Source: Candidatus Nomurabacteria bacterium (GTDB lineage: Bacteria > Patescibacteriota > Saccharimonadia > Saccharimonadales > Saccharimonadaceae). Taken from it: 37,154 bases of DNA. The notes under the pieces were generated by a model, which had not been told where the DNA came from, made no database searches, and was given only the letters and a program-made list of their open reading frames with translations. The translations under genes and the position numbers were made by a program. The stretch covers positions 1 through 37,154 of the forward strand of contig JAISJL010000028.1 of NCBI GenBank assembly GCA_031261545.1, in the 5' to 3' direction. Below, one piece after another: positions 20,884 through 28,824 of the stretch. Position 1 is the stretch's first letter; each line of letters starts with the position of its first letter.

Positions 20884-22695
20884 CTACTCGGCTTCTTCGC
20901 TGAATTGGGAGTTGTGGAGGTCGGCGTAGAAGCCGCCTTGTGCGATGAGTTGTTTGTGAGTGCCTTGTTCGATGACATCGCCATGGTTCATGACCAAGAT
21001 GAGGTCGGCATCGCGAATGGTGGAGAGGCGGTGGGCGATGACGAAGCTGGTGCGGCCAGAGGTGAGATTCTCCATGGCGCGTTGGATGATTTCCTCGGTG
21101 CGAGTGTCAACGTTGGAGGTAGCCTCGTCGAGGATCATCATGGGGGCGTTGGCGAGCATGGCACGGGCGACGGTCAGGAGCTGCTTCTCGCCGACGCTGA
21201 CGCTTTCGGTGTCTTCGTCGATTTGGGCGGATAGACCCTTTGGCATAGATTCAATGAGGTGCTTGATGCCAGCGGCTTCGGCGATTTCCATGATTTCGGC
21301 GTCGGTGGCGGTCGGCTTGCCGTAGCGCAAGTTGTTGCGCAAGGTATCGCTCATGAGCCAAGTATCTTGCAAGACCATGCCGAATTGCTGGCGGATGTCG
21401 CTACGTTTCATTTGCGCAATGTCTTGTCCGTCGAGCAAGATTTGACCACTGTCCAAATCATAAAAGCGCATGAGCAAGTTGATTAGCGTTGTCTTGCCGG
21501 CGCCAGTTGGCCCAACGATGGCGACTTTTTGTCCGGCTTTGACCTTGAAAGATAGCTTGTTGATAGTTGGTTGGTCGGCGTCGTCGTATTGGAAAACAAC
21601 ATTGCGAAACTCGATGTCGCCTTTGATTTGCTTTGGCATGGGCAAGTATTCTTCGAGAGTGGGTTCGTTGGTTTCTTCGAGGAAATCAAAAACGCGATCA
21701 GATGCAGCAAGAGTTGATTGCAAGAGATTGGCGATTTGGGCGACTTGGGCGATGGGTTGGTTGAATTGTGAGACATATTGGATAAAGGCTTGGATGTCAC
21801 CGAGCAAGATTTTGCCATCGATGGCGAGACCGCCTCCGACAATGGCGACTGCGACATAGCCGAGGTTGCCGATGAAGTTCATGATAGGATGCATTAAGCC
21901 AGACAGGAATTGCGATTTGAGCGAAGATTTTTGGAGGTTATGGCTGGTTTGATAGAACTTTTTTTCCATGTCAGCGCCAGCGTTGAAGGCTCGAACAACG
22001 CTGTGGCCGGCGTAGACTTCTTCGGCCTGCGCCGTAACATCAGCGGTTTGCTCTTGGACGCCCTTGAAGAACTTTTGTGATTTCTTCGTAATAATTCCGA
22101 TGAAGCCCATGGAAAGCGGCAAAGTTGCGATGGCGACCAGCGTTAACTGCCAACTGATGGAAAGCATCATGATTAAAATACCAACGACAGTGACGACTGA
22201 CGAAATCATTTGACTCAAAGATTGGTTGAGAGAGGTGGCGATGGTGTCGACATCGTTGGTGACGCGGGCAAGAGTATCACCGAACTTGTGTTTGTCGAAA
22301 TAGCGAATTGGCAGGGTGTTGATTTTTTGGCTAATTTCGGCACGGAGTTTGAGCGTATACTTTTTTGTGACATAGGACATGATGATGTTTGATAAAAGGT
22401 CGGTGACGAGGCTGAAAATATACAAAGCGAGCAAGAAGAGGGCAGTCTTGGCGATGCTGTCAAAGTTGAAGACGATGGCGGATTGTGTCTTTGCCGCAGT
22501 CATGAGCGCGGTTGCGACATCGGTGGTGATGGTTCCTAAAATCTTTGGTCCGACGATGGCGAAAACGGTCGATGCAATGGCGAGGACAATTGTCAGAATG
22601 ACCCAGAACTTATATTCTGCCAAAGATTTGAGTAGCCTTTTGATGGCCAATTTGAGATTAGCCGGCTTTTCCTGTGGTTTTTTGTCGTTATGCAT
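20884..22695 (-). CDS. ABC exporter half-transporter, canonical subunit
   Basis: The 603-residue type IV (MdlB/LmrA-like) exporter has about six transmembrane helices in residues 20-330, then a nucleotide-binding domain: Walker A GPTGAGKTT, signature SVGEKQ (a changed LSGGQ), Walker B MMILDEATSNVD with catalytic Glu, and H-loop AHRLST. ATG 22695 is chosen because it lies 8 nt within the end of the upstream gene (ATGCATAA); a longer frame reaching 22824 would overlap that gene's NBD end. With the neighbouring subunit it should form a heterodimer in the cytoplasmic membrane. Substrate unknown. Confidence 0.92.
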   Translation of the reverse strand: MHNDKKPQEKPANLKLAIKRLLKSLAEYKFWVILTIVLAIASTVFAIVGPKILGTITTDVATALMTAAKTQSAIVFNFDSIAKTALFLLALYIFSLVTDLLSNIIMSYVTKKYTLKLRAEISQKINTLPIRYFDKHKFGDTLARVTNDVDTIATSLNQSLSQMISSVVTVVGILIMMLSISWQLTLVAIATLPLSMGFIGIITKKSQKFFKGVQEQTADVTAQAEEVYAGHSVVRAFNAGADMEKKFYQTSHNLQKSSLKSQFLSGLMHPIMNFIGNLGYVAVAIVGGGLAIDGKILLGDIQAFIQYVSQFNQPIAQVAQIANLLQSTLAASDRVFDFLEETNEPTLEEYLPMPKQIKGDIEFRNVVFQYDDADQPTINKLSFKVKAGQKVAIVGPTGAGKTTLINLLMRFYDLDSGQILLDGQDIAQMKRSDIRQQFGMVLQDTWLMSDTLRNNLRYGKPTATDAEIMEIAEAAGIKHLIESMPKGLSAQIDEDTESVSVGEKQLLTVARAMLANAPMMILDEATSNVDTRTEEIIQRAMENLTSGRTSFVIAHRLSTIRDADLILVMNHGDVIEQGTHKQLIAQGGFYADLHNSQFSEEAE

Positions 22696-24445
22696 TATGG
22701 GCCTTTCGTATTTCTTCTGCGTATTCGTCTTCGGAAAATTGCGAGCGGGTAATTTCGCGATAAGTAGCGTTACTTTTGAGTAGTGAAAAATGTTCGCCAA
22801 AGCCAACGACTTTGCCACCGTCAATGACCATGATTTTGTCGGCGTGTTTGATGGTGTTGACGCGTTGGGCTACGATGATTTTGGCGAGATTTTTGTAATG
22901 TTTGCCCAAGTTTTCGCGCACCGCAGCATCGGTTTTGAGATCGAGCGCCGAGAAACTGTCGTCAAAAATTAGTAATTCGGGATTTTTCGCCAAGGCACGA
23001 GCGATGCAAAGGCGCTGCTTTTGACCGCCAGAGAAATTGGCGCCGTTTTGGGCGACTGGCGTTTCCAAACCTTCTTTTTCTTTGAGAAAATCGTCGGACA
23101 TGGAGTTAGCTAGCGCCTTTTTGATTTCTGCGTCGGTAATCTTGTCGTTACCGAGTTTCATATTTTCGCGGACTGTTCCAGCAAAGAGCAAGTTTTTCTG
23201 TGGGACAAAGCCAATTTTGTCCGACAAATCGGACTCGGAAAGATTTTTGACACTCGCGCCGCTGAGCAGAACTTCGCCCTCGGTTGCGTCAAAAAAGCGC
23301 ATGATTAGATTAAGAATTGTGGTTTTGCCGGCGCCAGTTCCTCCGATAATTGCCAAAGTTTCGCCCGCAGCCAACTCAAAAGTGATTTTGGAAATGGCCA
23401 TTTCTTCGGCTCCGTTATAGGCGTAACTGACATTGCTGAATTGCAAAAGTGGGGCAGTTGTTTCCAAATTTTCCGCCGTTTTGACAGATGATTTGACAAA
23501 TTTGACTTTTGAGTTTGTTCCAAGGACTTCTGCCAAACGCTTCCACGACACAACCCCGCGAGGCACCATAATAAAGCCAAAGGACAAGAACATAAAGGAC
23601 ATGATGACTTGCATGGCGTATTGCATAAAGGCGAGCATGTCGCCGATCATGAGACCGCTTTCGATGATGCGATGGGCGCCAACCCAGACGATGAGCAGTG
23701 GCACGAGCTTCATGATGATCGAGACTATTGGAAAGACCGTGCCCATGGTGATGCCGGTGAAAAAGTTGAGCCCCGCGAGTTCCTGATTTGCGCCATTGAA
23801 ACGCTTTTCTTCGCGCTTTTCGCCGTTGAAGGCACGAATAACGCGAAGACCGGTGAGGTTTTCGCGAGCCAGTTGGTTGAGTTTGTCGGTGGCTTTTTGG
23901 GTTAGCTTGAACTTTGGCAGAGCAATGACCATGGCGGCGATGATGCAGACCAAGAGCGCTGCGACGGCCAACCACATGATCCAGCTCATGCTGGGAGCGG
24001 TGCGGAAAGCCTGAAAAATTGCACCGACGGCCATGAGCGGGGCTTGCAAAATCATACGCAGGGTCATGATGGTGACCTGTTGGATCTGGGTGATGTCGTT
24101 GGTGGTGCGAGTGATGAGCGAAGCGGTCGAGAAATTATCGATCTCGTTGATGCCGAAAGACAGAACTTTGGCAAAAACATCGTCGCGCAGGTTTTTGGCA
24201 AGATTTGAGCCGATGTATGAAGCAAAAAAGCCAGCGATAACCATGCCAACGCCGCCGACTGCCGCCACGCCGAGCATACGCACGCCTTCTTGCCAGATGG
24301 CGTCCTTTTGACCGTTCATGATGCCGTTGTTGATGATGTTCGCCATGTATTCCGGCAGCGCCAAAGAACTCCAAACTTGCAAACCAAGCCCAACGAGGAG
24401 CGCGGCAATTTGCAGCCAGTATTTTCGTAGATATTTTAGAAACAT
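22688..24445 (-). CDS. ABC exporter half-transporter, degenerate-site subunit
   Basis: This 585-residue partner (MdlA-like) has six membrane helices in the first 310 residues and an NBD with Walker A GGTGAGKTT and signature FSGGQKQR. Its Walker B ends in DDS, with Asp where Glu is expected, and its H-loop reads AQRVNT, with Gln for His. These two changes are known from the degenerate site of heterodimeric exporters such as TM287/288 and BmrCD, so the pair here should have one catalytic and one regulatory ATP site. The start ATG 24445 is 7 nt after the -10 box; a longer frame to 24481 runs through the promoter. Confidence 0.92.
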   Translation of the reverse strand: MFLKYLRKYWLQIAALLVGLGLQVWSSLALPEYMANIINNGIMNGQKDAIWQEGVRMLGVAAVGGVGMVIAGFFASYIGSNLAKNLRDDVFAKVLSFGINEIDNFSTASLITRTTNDITQIQQVTIMTLRMILQAPLMAVGAIFQAFRTAPSMSWIMWLAVAALLVCIIAAMVIALPKFKLTQKATDKLNQLARENLTGLRVIRAFNGEKREEKRFNGANQELAGLNFFTGITMGTVFPIVSIIMKLVPLLIVWVGAHRIIESGLMIGDMLAFMQYAMQVIMSFMFLSFGFIMVPRGVVSWKRLAEVLGTNSKVKFVKSSVKTAENLETTAPLLQFSNVSYAYNGAEEMAISKITFELAAGETLAIIGGTGAGKTTILNLIMRFFDATEGEVLLSGASVKNLSESDLSDKIGFVPQKNLLFAGTVRENMKLGNDKITDAEIKKALANSMSDDFLKEKEGLETPVAQNGANFSGGQKQRLCIARALAKNPELLIFDDSFSALDLKTDAAVRENLGKHYKNLAKIIVAQRVNTIKHADKIMVIDGGKVVGFGEHFSLLKSNATYREITRSQFSEDEYAEEIRKAHNA

Positions 24446-24452
24446 ATCTTCT

Positions 24453-24481
24453 ATTATATCATGGGTAATTTTTGTTGTCAA
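24453..24481 (-). promoter_or_regulatory. Promoter of the ABC exporter operon, predicted leaderless
   Basis: Minus strand TTGACA (24481-24476), a 17-nt spacer and TATAAT (24458-24453), 7 nt before ATG 24445. The -35 box begins 5 nt after the gltX stop. Confidence 0.85.
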
Positions 24482-24485
24482 ACGT

Positions 24486-25922
24486 CTAGTTGTTCTCTAT
24501 GGCGTCGGCAACCTTGTTCAACCTCGCCAAGACGGTGTCTTTGCCGAGAAGTGCCATCATTTGGTTGAGTTGCGGGCTGAACGGTGCGAAAGACAGAGCA
24601 ATGCGAATGAGCGAGAAGAGGACGGCAGGCTTCTCCGCCAGTTCTATGAGCAAATCATTGAGCGAGTTTTGTAGGTTTTCGGCAGACCAATCTTCAAGGG
24701 CGTTCAGTTTGAGGATTGCCTTTTGGAGATAATTGGCGATGGTTTCTTGGCTTAATTTGCTGAGTTTTTTGTCGTTTTGGATGAGATTTAGGTCGATTGT
24801 CGGATCCTTGAAGAAATAGGCGGTCATCATGGGCAAGTCGGAGAGAGTTTTGAGGCGATCGCGAACCAGTTCGAGGACTTGCTGACGATAATTGTCCGAA
24901 ATGGCGGCGTCAAAGGCTTCGCTGCCCCAGAAAATTGCGGCGCGCTTTGATAGTTCTTCTGTGTCGATTTTTCGCAACCATTGACCGTTGAGCCAGATGA
25001 GTTTTTGTTCATCAAAGCGAGCGCCGGAATTGTGGATGCGCGAGATGTCGAAACTTTTGATTAAATCGTCCAGCGAGAAAATCTCCCGCTCGGTGCCGTC
25101 ATTCCAGCCGAGAAAAGCCAAAAAGTTGGTCATGGCTTCGGGCAAAATGCCTTCATCACGATAATCCGTAACAGATTTGGCTCCATCACGCTTGCTGAGC
25201 TTCTTGCCACCAGTTGGTGCCAAAATGTGGGGAATTGTGACAAACTTTGGTCGTTCGATTTCGAGGGCTTCGTAGATTGAAAGATAGTTGGGTGTGCTGG
25301 GCAAGTATTCTTGACCGCGAGTAATGTGAGTGATGCCCATTTTGTAATCGTCGACGATGTGCGCGAAATTGTAAGTTGGCAAGCCGTCCTTTTTGATCAA
25401 AATAATGTCGTCCAAAACTTCGGCGCCTGCGGAAAGATCACCCATGACTTCGTCGTGCCAATCCCAGCGCTTGATGTTGGTTTGCTTAAACCGGAGCGGC
25501 ATGCCGATTTGCCATTTTGGCGGATTGGCTGGGCGATAATTGCGATAAAGAAAGGCGCGCTTGTTTTGGCTGTCTGCCTCGCGAAACTTTTGGACTTCTT
25601 CGGGTGTGTAGGGATCGGCATAGGCCAGACCTTTGGCGATCAGTTTTTGAGCATAATTAAGGTAGATGTCTTTGCGCGAAGTTTGGAAAACTGGCTCATT
25701 GTCCCAATCCAGCCCAATCCACTTCAAAGTATCGAAGATTAGTTCGGTTGCGCCCTCGACGTAGCGGGATTGGTCGGTGTCCTCGATACGGAGCAAGAAT
25801 TCGCCGCCAAGATGCTTGGCGATAAGGTAGGTGAAAAGCGCAGTGCGAACGCCGCCAACGTGCATGTAGCCGGTCGGGCTGGGCGCGAAACGCGTGCGGA
25901 CTTGTGTTTTTTCGTCATTCAT
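24486..25922 (-). CDS. gltX: Glutamyl-tRNA synthetase
   Basis: This 478-residue class I synthetase charges tRNA-Glu. The N-terminal RFAPSPTGYMHVGGVRTAL holds the HIGH-equivalent (MHVGG) and KLSKRDGAKS the KMSKS-equivalent; PTYNFAHIVDD lies between. The helical anticodon-binding domain fills the last 150 residues. Length is standard. Whether it is discriminating cannot be said from sequence alone; no GatCAB or GlnRS gene is in the window. The start ATG 25922 is 6 nt after a -10 box shared with the divergent Nudix promoter. Confidence 0.96.
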   Translation of the reverse strand: MNDEKTQVRTRFAPSPTGYMHVGGVRTALFTYLIAKHLGGEFLLRIEDTDQSRYVEGATELIFDTLKWIGLDWDNEPVFQTSRKDIYLNYAQKLIAKGLAYADPYTPEEVQKFREADSQNKRAFLYRNYRPANPPKWQIGMPLRFKQTNIKRWDWHDEVMGDLSAGAEVLDDIILIKKDGLPTYNFAHIVDDYKMGITHITRGQEYLPSTPNYLSIYEALEIERPKFVTIPHILAPTGGKKLSKRDGAKSVTDYRDEGILPEAMTNFLAFLGWNDGTEREIFSLDDLIKSFDISRIHNSGARFDEQKLIWLNGQWLRKIDTEELSKRAAIFWGSEAFDAAISDNYRQQVLELVRDRLKTLSDLPMMTAYFFKDPTIDLNLIQNDKKLSKLSQETIANYLQKAILKLNALEDWSAENLQNSLNDLLIELAEKPAVLFSLIRIALSFAPFSPQLNQMMALLGKDTVLARLNKVADAIENN

Positions 25923-25957
25923 AGTATGATTATATCATAATGAGCAAATATTTACCA
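25902..25957. promoter_or_regulatory. Overlapping divergent promoters for gltX and the Nudix gene
   Basis: Rightward: TTGTGT (25902-25907), a 17-nt spacer and TATGAT (25925-25930), 9 nt before ATG 25940. Leftward: TGGTAA (25957-25952), a 17-nt spacer and TATAAT (25934-25929), 6 nt before ATG 25922. The two -10 boxes overlap in a 15-bp near-palindrome (25925-25939), so polymerase cannot occupy both at once. The start codons are only 17 nt apart. The leftward -35 box is poor. Confidence 0.6.
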
Positions 25958-26428
25958 CCAATTAGGTTGCAGGCGCGCGGTCTGATTCTGAACGACGCGG
26001 GGGAGTTGTTTTTGGTGCGTGGGAAGAGTGCCGACGGATCGGTGGCGGAACATTTGGCTTTGCCAGGGGGCGGAGTTGACGAGGGCGAGAGCTTGGTTGA
26101 GGCTTGCAAGAGGGAACTCTCGGAGGAATTAGGTGTGCGCGCAGAGGTTGGACGGTTGCTCTTTATCCAGCAATATCGCAACTTTAAGCACGAAAACGAC
26201 GCTTGTGATTTTATGTTTGAGATTACCAATTGGCGAGATTTTTTGGGCGCTAGGCCGCCAGCTGGTGAACACGGTGCAGATGAGATTGCGGAGTTTGGGT
26301 TTTTTGATGTTACGGCGGTCTTGGTGAGCGGCGGGAAGATTTTGCCGGAGTTTTTGGCGGAAATTGACCTGCGAGATTTTATGAAAAATCACAGAGAAAC
26401 GGCAATTTATGACAATTTTCCAAGGTAA
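25940..26428 (+). CDS. Nudix (MutT-like) hydrolase
   Basis: This 162-residue enzyme has a full Nudix box, GGGVDEGESLVEACKREL followed by SEELGV (residues about 34-57), which binds Mg2+ and cleaves a nucleoside-diphosphate-linked substrate. Substrate cannot be told; it lacks extra domains. The start ATG 25940 fits a leaderless transcript. It overlaps the GT4 gene by 20 nt, so Nudix, GT4 and tgt form one tight unit. Confidence 0.9.
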   Translation: MSKYLPPIRLQARGLILNDAGELFLVRGKSADGSVAEHLALPGGGVDEGESLVEACKRELSEELGVRAEVGRLLFIQQYRNFKHENDACDFMFEITNWRDFLGARPPAGEHGADEIAEFGFFDVTAVLVSGGKILPEFLAEIDLRDFMKNHRETAIYDNFPR

Positions 26429-27563
26429 GCGCGTTTTATTTGTCAGCCATCGTGCCAATTTCCAGAAGTTTAACCAGCCACTGATCAAAATGTTGCGTGC
26501 AGAAGGAGCAATTGTTGACTACGCATCAGATGGAACGGAGAAAATCGCAAACGTTCGCAAAAGCTTCACGATAGCTTTTAACCGGCACCCTTGGGCGATT
26601 TGGAACCATATTCGGGCGTTTTTCCAGATGCGAAGGTTACTGCAAGAGAGGAAATATGATTTAATTCACACTCATACACCAACAGCAAGTGCGATTACGA
26701 GATTGGCGAACGGTCGCAAAAAGTCCGATGGCCATAAGCCTTTGATTTACACAGCGCACCACTTCCAATTTAAGGCTGACGGGTCGCTGGTGGATTGGAT
26801 TTGGTTTCCGATTGAGTGGTTTTTGGGCAATTTTTACACTGACGCGGTGGTGACGATTAGCAGTGGTGATTACGCTTTGGCGAAAAAGCACTTCAAGCGG
26901 ACTCTGGTGCGACAGATTTCGGGGGTAGGGGTGGATTTGGCGAAGTTTCGGTCACATTTATCGACGGCGGAGAGAGCGAAAGTTCGGCGAGAACTTGGGC
27001 TGTCACCAGATGACTTTGCGATTGGCTACGTGGCGGAGATGATAAATCGCAAAAATCACAAGCAATTGCTGCAGATTTTTGCTGCCGCTTATGCTAAAAA
27101 TCCCAATTTGCGACTACTGTTGGTGGGCGAGGGGAAAAACATTGGCGGCATCAAGCGCTTTATCAGCCGTTTTGGTCTGGAAAATGGTGTCAGCATCATT
27201 ACCAAAAAATTGCCACAGATTGAGTATTTTTATGAAAGTTTAGATTTGGAGATTTCTTCATCGCGCAAGGAAGGACTGGGTATGCACCTATTGGAGGCGT
27301 TGGCTGTGGGGACGCCAATTTTGGCGAGCGATATTGATGGACACCGCGAGTTTGCTACTCCGGAACAACTGTTTGATCTCCGATATGGAGCGGAAGTTGT
27401 AGAAAAACTTGACTTTTTGAGCCAAGTGTGCTACAATAGGAGTATGAGCGGTAAAAACGCTGTGGTTAGGCAGTCACTGATGCCAGAGAAGTTTGCTTTG
27501 GATAATTCGCTAGAACAGATGGAAAAGATTTATGCAAAGGTGCTAAAAAATGCTAGACTTTGA
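26409..27563 (+). CDS. GT4 family glycosyltransferase
   Basis: The 384-residue GT-B protein shows an N-terminal Rossmann start (KRVLFVSHRANFQKF), YDLIHTHTPTASA and YTAHHFQFKADG in the acceptor half, GVGVDLAKF at the linker, FAIGYVAEMINRKNH at the donor domain and an E-x7-E motif in SRKEGLGMHLLEALAVGTP. It probably transfers a sugar from a nucleotide donor to an envelope acceptor. The 3' end contains a full promoter (27409-27437), so residues near KLDFLSQVCYNRSMSG are encoded by regulatory sequence. It overlaps tgt by 14 nt. Confidence 0.9.
   Translation: MTIFQGKRVLFVSHRANFQKFNQPLIKMLRAEGAIVDYASDGTEKIANVRKSFTIAFNRHPWAIWNHIRAFFQMRRLLQERKYDLIHTHTPTASAITRLANGRKKSDGHKPLIYTAHHFQFKADGSLVDWIWFPIEWFLGNFYTDAVVTISSGDYALAKKHFKRTLVRQISGVGVDLAKFRSHLSTAERAKVRRELGLSPDDFAIGYVAEMINRKNHKQLLQIFAAAYAKNPNLRLLLVGEGKNIGGIKRFISRFGLENGVSIITKKLPQIEYFYESLDLEISSSRKEGLGMHLLEALAVGTPILASDIDGHREFATPEQLFDLRYGAEVVEKLDFLSQVCYNRSMSGKNAVVRQSLMPEKFALDNSLEQMEKIYAKVLKNARL
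27409..27437 (+). promoter_or_regulatory. Internal promoter for tgt within the GT4 gene
   Basis: TTGACT (27409-27414), a 17-nt spacer ending in GTGTGC, and TACAAT (27432-27437). The downstream AGGAGTATG (ATG 27444) resembles the der start region and is in frame with the GT4 gene, so a leaderless 39-residue C-terminal peptide could be made besides tgt mRNA. Confidence 0.7.
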
Positions 27564-28686
27564 GATTAAAAAGAAAAATGGTTTGATGCGAGCGGGCGAG
27601 ATTACGACGCCACACGGGAAAATTATGACGCCAGCGTTTATTGTGGCGGGAACGAAAGCGGCAGTCAAGGCGATGTCGGTGCCGCAGGTGCAAGATTTGG
27701 GCGGGCAGGCAATTTTGAGCAATACTTATCATCTGATGTTGCAGCCGGGGGTTTCTGTTATTGCTGAAGCTGGCGGCTTGGCAAAGTTTATGGGGTTTGA
27801 CGGGGCGACTTTTACGGACAGTGGCGGGTTTCAGATTATGAGTTTGCCGAAGGTGAAGATAAAAAATGATGAAGTGATTTTTCGTAGCCATATTAACGGA
27901 GAGAAATTGACGATTTCGCCAAGGATTTCGATGCAGGCGCAACACCAGATTGGGGCGGATATTCATATGGCGTTTGATTGTCCGATTGGCTACGGCTCGA
28001 CGGACACAGCGCGGGAAAATGCCGAGAAAACTTTGCGGATTACGCACGACTGGGCTGCCCAAAGTTTGGCGGAACACAGTCGACTTAACGCGGAACATTT
28101 GGTGCGCGGAGAGAATACGCAGGCGCTGTTCGGCGTGGTGCAAGGTGGTGAGTTTGAGGATTTGCGAGCCAAGAGCGCACGGTTTTTCGCCTCAATGGAT
28201 TTTGATGGATTTGGGATTGGCGGGATGTATGTGGCGGAAAAGTCGCGAAAGTTCTTGCAGATTGTTGATGAGATTTTGCCAGATGAAAAGCCGAGGCATT
28301 GGCTGGGAATGGGGGCGGAGCCGATTGATATTTTTACGGGCGTGGAACTAGGGATCGACACTTTTGACTGCGTGGCGCCGACGCGGCAGGCGCGAAACGG
28401 GGCGCTCTATACCTTTTCGGGCAGATTGAACATTGGTAATGCAAAGTATAAGACGGATTTTGCTCCGATTGACAGCGAGTGTCAGTGCGCGGTTTGCCAA
28501 GGCGGAATCACGCGAGCGTATCTGTCGCATTTGTTTCGGGCGGGCGAGCTTTTGGCGTTTACGCTGGCGAGCATTCATAATGAGTTTTTTGTGGTTAATT
28601 TGACTTCGAGGATTCGGCAAAGTGTTCTTGATGGTAGTTTTCGAGAGTTAAGAGATAATTTCTTGGGAAAATATTATAATACTTGA
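27550..28686 (+). CDS. tgt: tRNA-guanine transglycosylase Tgt
   Basis: This 378-residue enzyme exchanges guanine 34 of GUN-anticodon tRNAs for preQ1 or queuine. Asp90 (FTDSGGFQ) and nucleophile Asp273 (IDTFDCVAPTRQ) match the bacterial active-site pair. Zinc ligands Cys311, Cys313 and Cys316 (ECQCAVC) are present with a later IHN histidine. Length is normal. No preQ1 synthesis gene is in the window, so the base may be salvaged. It is the last gene of the Nudix-GT4-tgt unit and has an internal promoter. Confidence 0.96.
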   Translation: MLDFEIKKKNGLMRAGEITTPHGKIMTPAFIVAGTKAAVKAMSVPQVQDLGGQAILSNTYHLMLQPGVSVIAEAGGLAKFMGFDGATFTDSGGFQIMSLPKVKIKNDEVIFRSHINGEKLTISPRISMQAQHQIGADIHMAFDCPIGYGSTDTARENAEKTLRITHDWAAQSLAEHSRLNAEHLVRGENTQALFGVVQGGEFEDLRAKSARFFASMDFDGFGIGGMYVAEKSRKFLQIVDEILPDEKPRHWLGMGAEPIDIFTGVELGIDTFDCVAPTRQARNGALYTFSGRLNIGNAKYKTDFAPIDSECQCAVCQGGITRAYLSHLFRAGELLAFTLASIHNEFFVVNLTSRIRQSVLDGSFRELRDNFLGKYYNT

Positions 28687-28711
28687 CCTTTTGAGTGATG
28701 TGTGATATAAT
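28683..28711 (+). promoter_or_regulatory. Promoter of the metallopeptidase/AAA+ operon
   Basis: TTGACC (28683-28688), a 17-nt spacer ending in GTGTGA, and TATAAT (28706-28711). The sequence is nearly the same as the der promoter from -35 to -10. Predicted start about 28718. It overlaps the tgt stop region. Confidence 0.8.
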
Positions 28712-28728
28712 GGAGGGAAGTAAGCATG

Positions 28729-28765
28729 AGCGGCATACGGAGGCAAAAATCCGTGCGCCGCTTTT
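28729..28765 (+). promoter_or_regulatory. Attenuator-like leader hairpin of the operon
   Basis: AGCGGC (28729-28734) pairs with GCCGCT (28757-28762), and ACGGA (28737-28741) with TCCGT (28750-28754), separated by a 2x2 internal loop and capped by GGCAAAAA. TTT follows. It begins about 10 nt after the predicted transcription start and ends 50 nt before the AGGAGGTGA site of the first gene. It may be an attenuator, a protein-binding site or an mRNA stabiliser. Confidence 0.55.
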
Positions 28766-28824
28766 GGCTTTGCAGATTACCAAATAGCGAAGAATCCAAA
28801 AAAACTATTTTAGGAGGTGATTTA

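Noticed and set aside
22688-22824. Long N-terminal extension of ABC subunit 2
   Set aside because: The first 43 codons would lie in the upstream ABC gene. ATG 22695 in an 8-nt overlap gives the normal family length.
28726-28824. ATG 28726 as the main start of the metallopeptidase
   Set aside because: The extra 33 residues are encoded by the leader hairpin, and the best ribosome-binding site precedes TTG 28825; kept only as a possible alternative.
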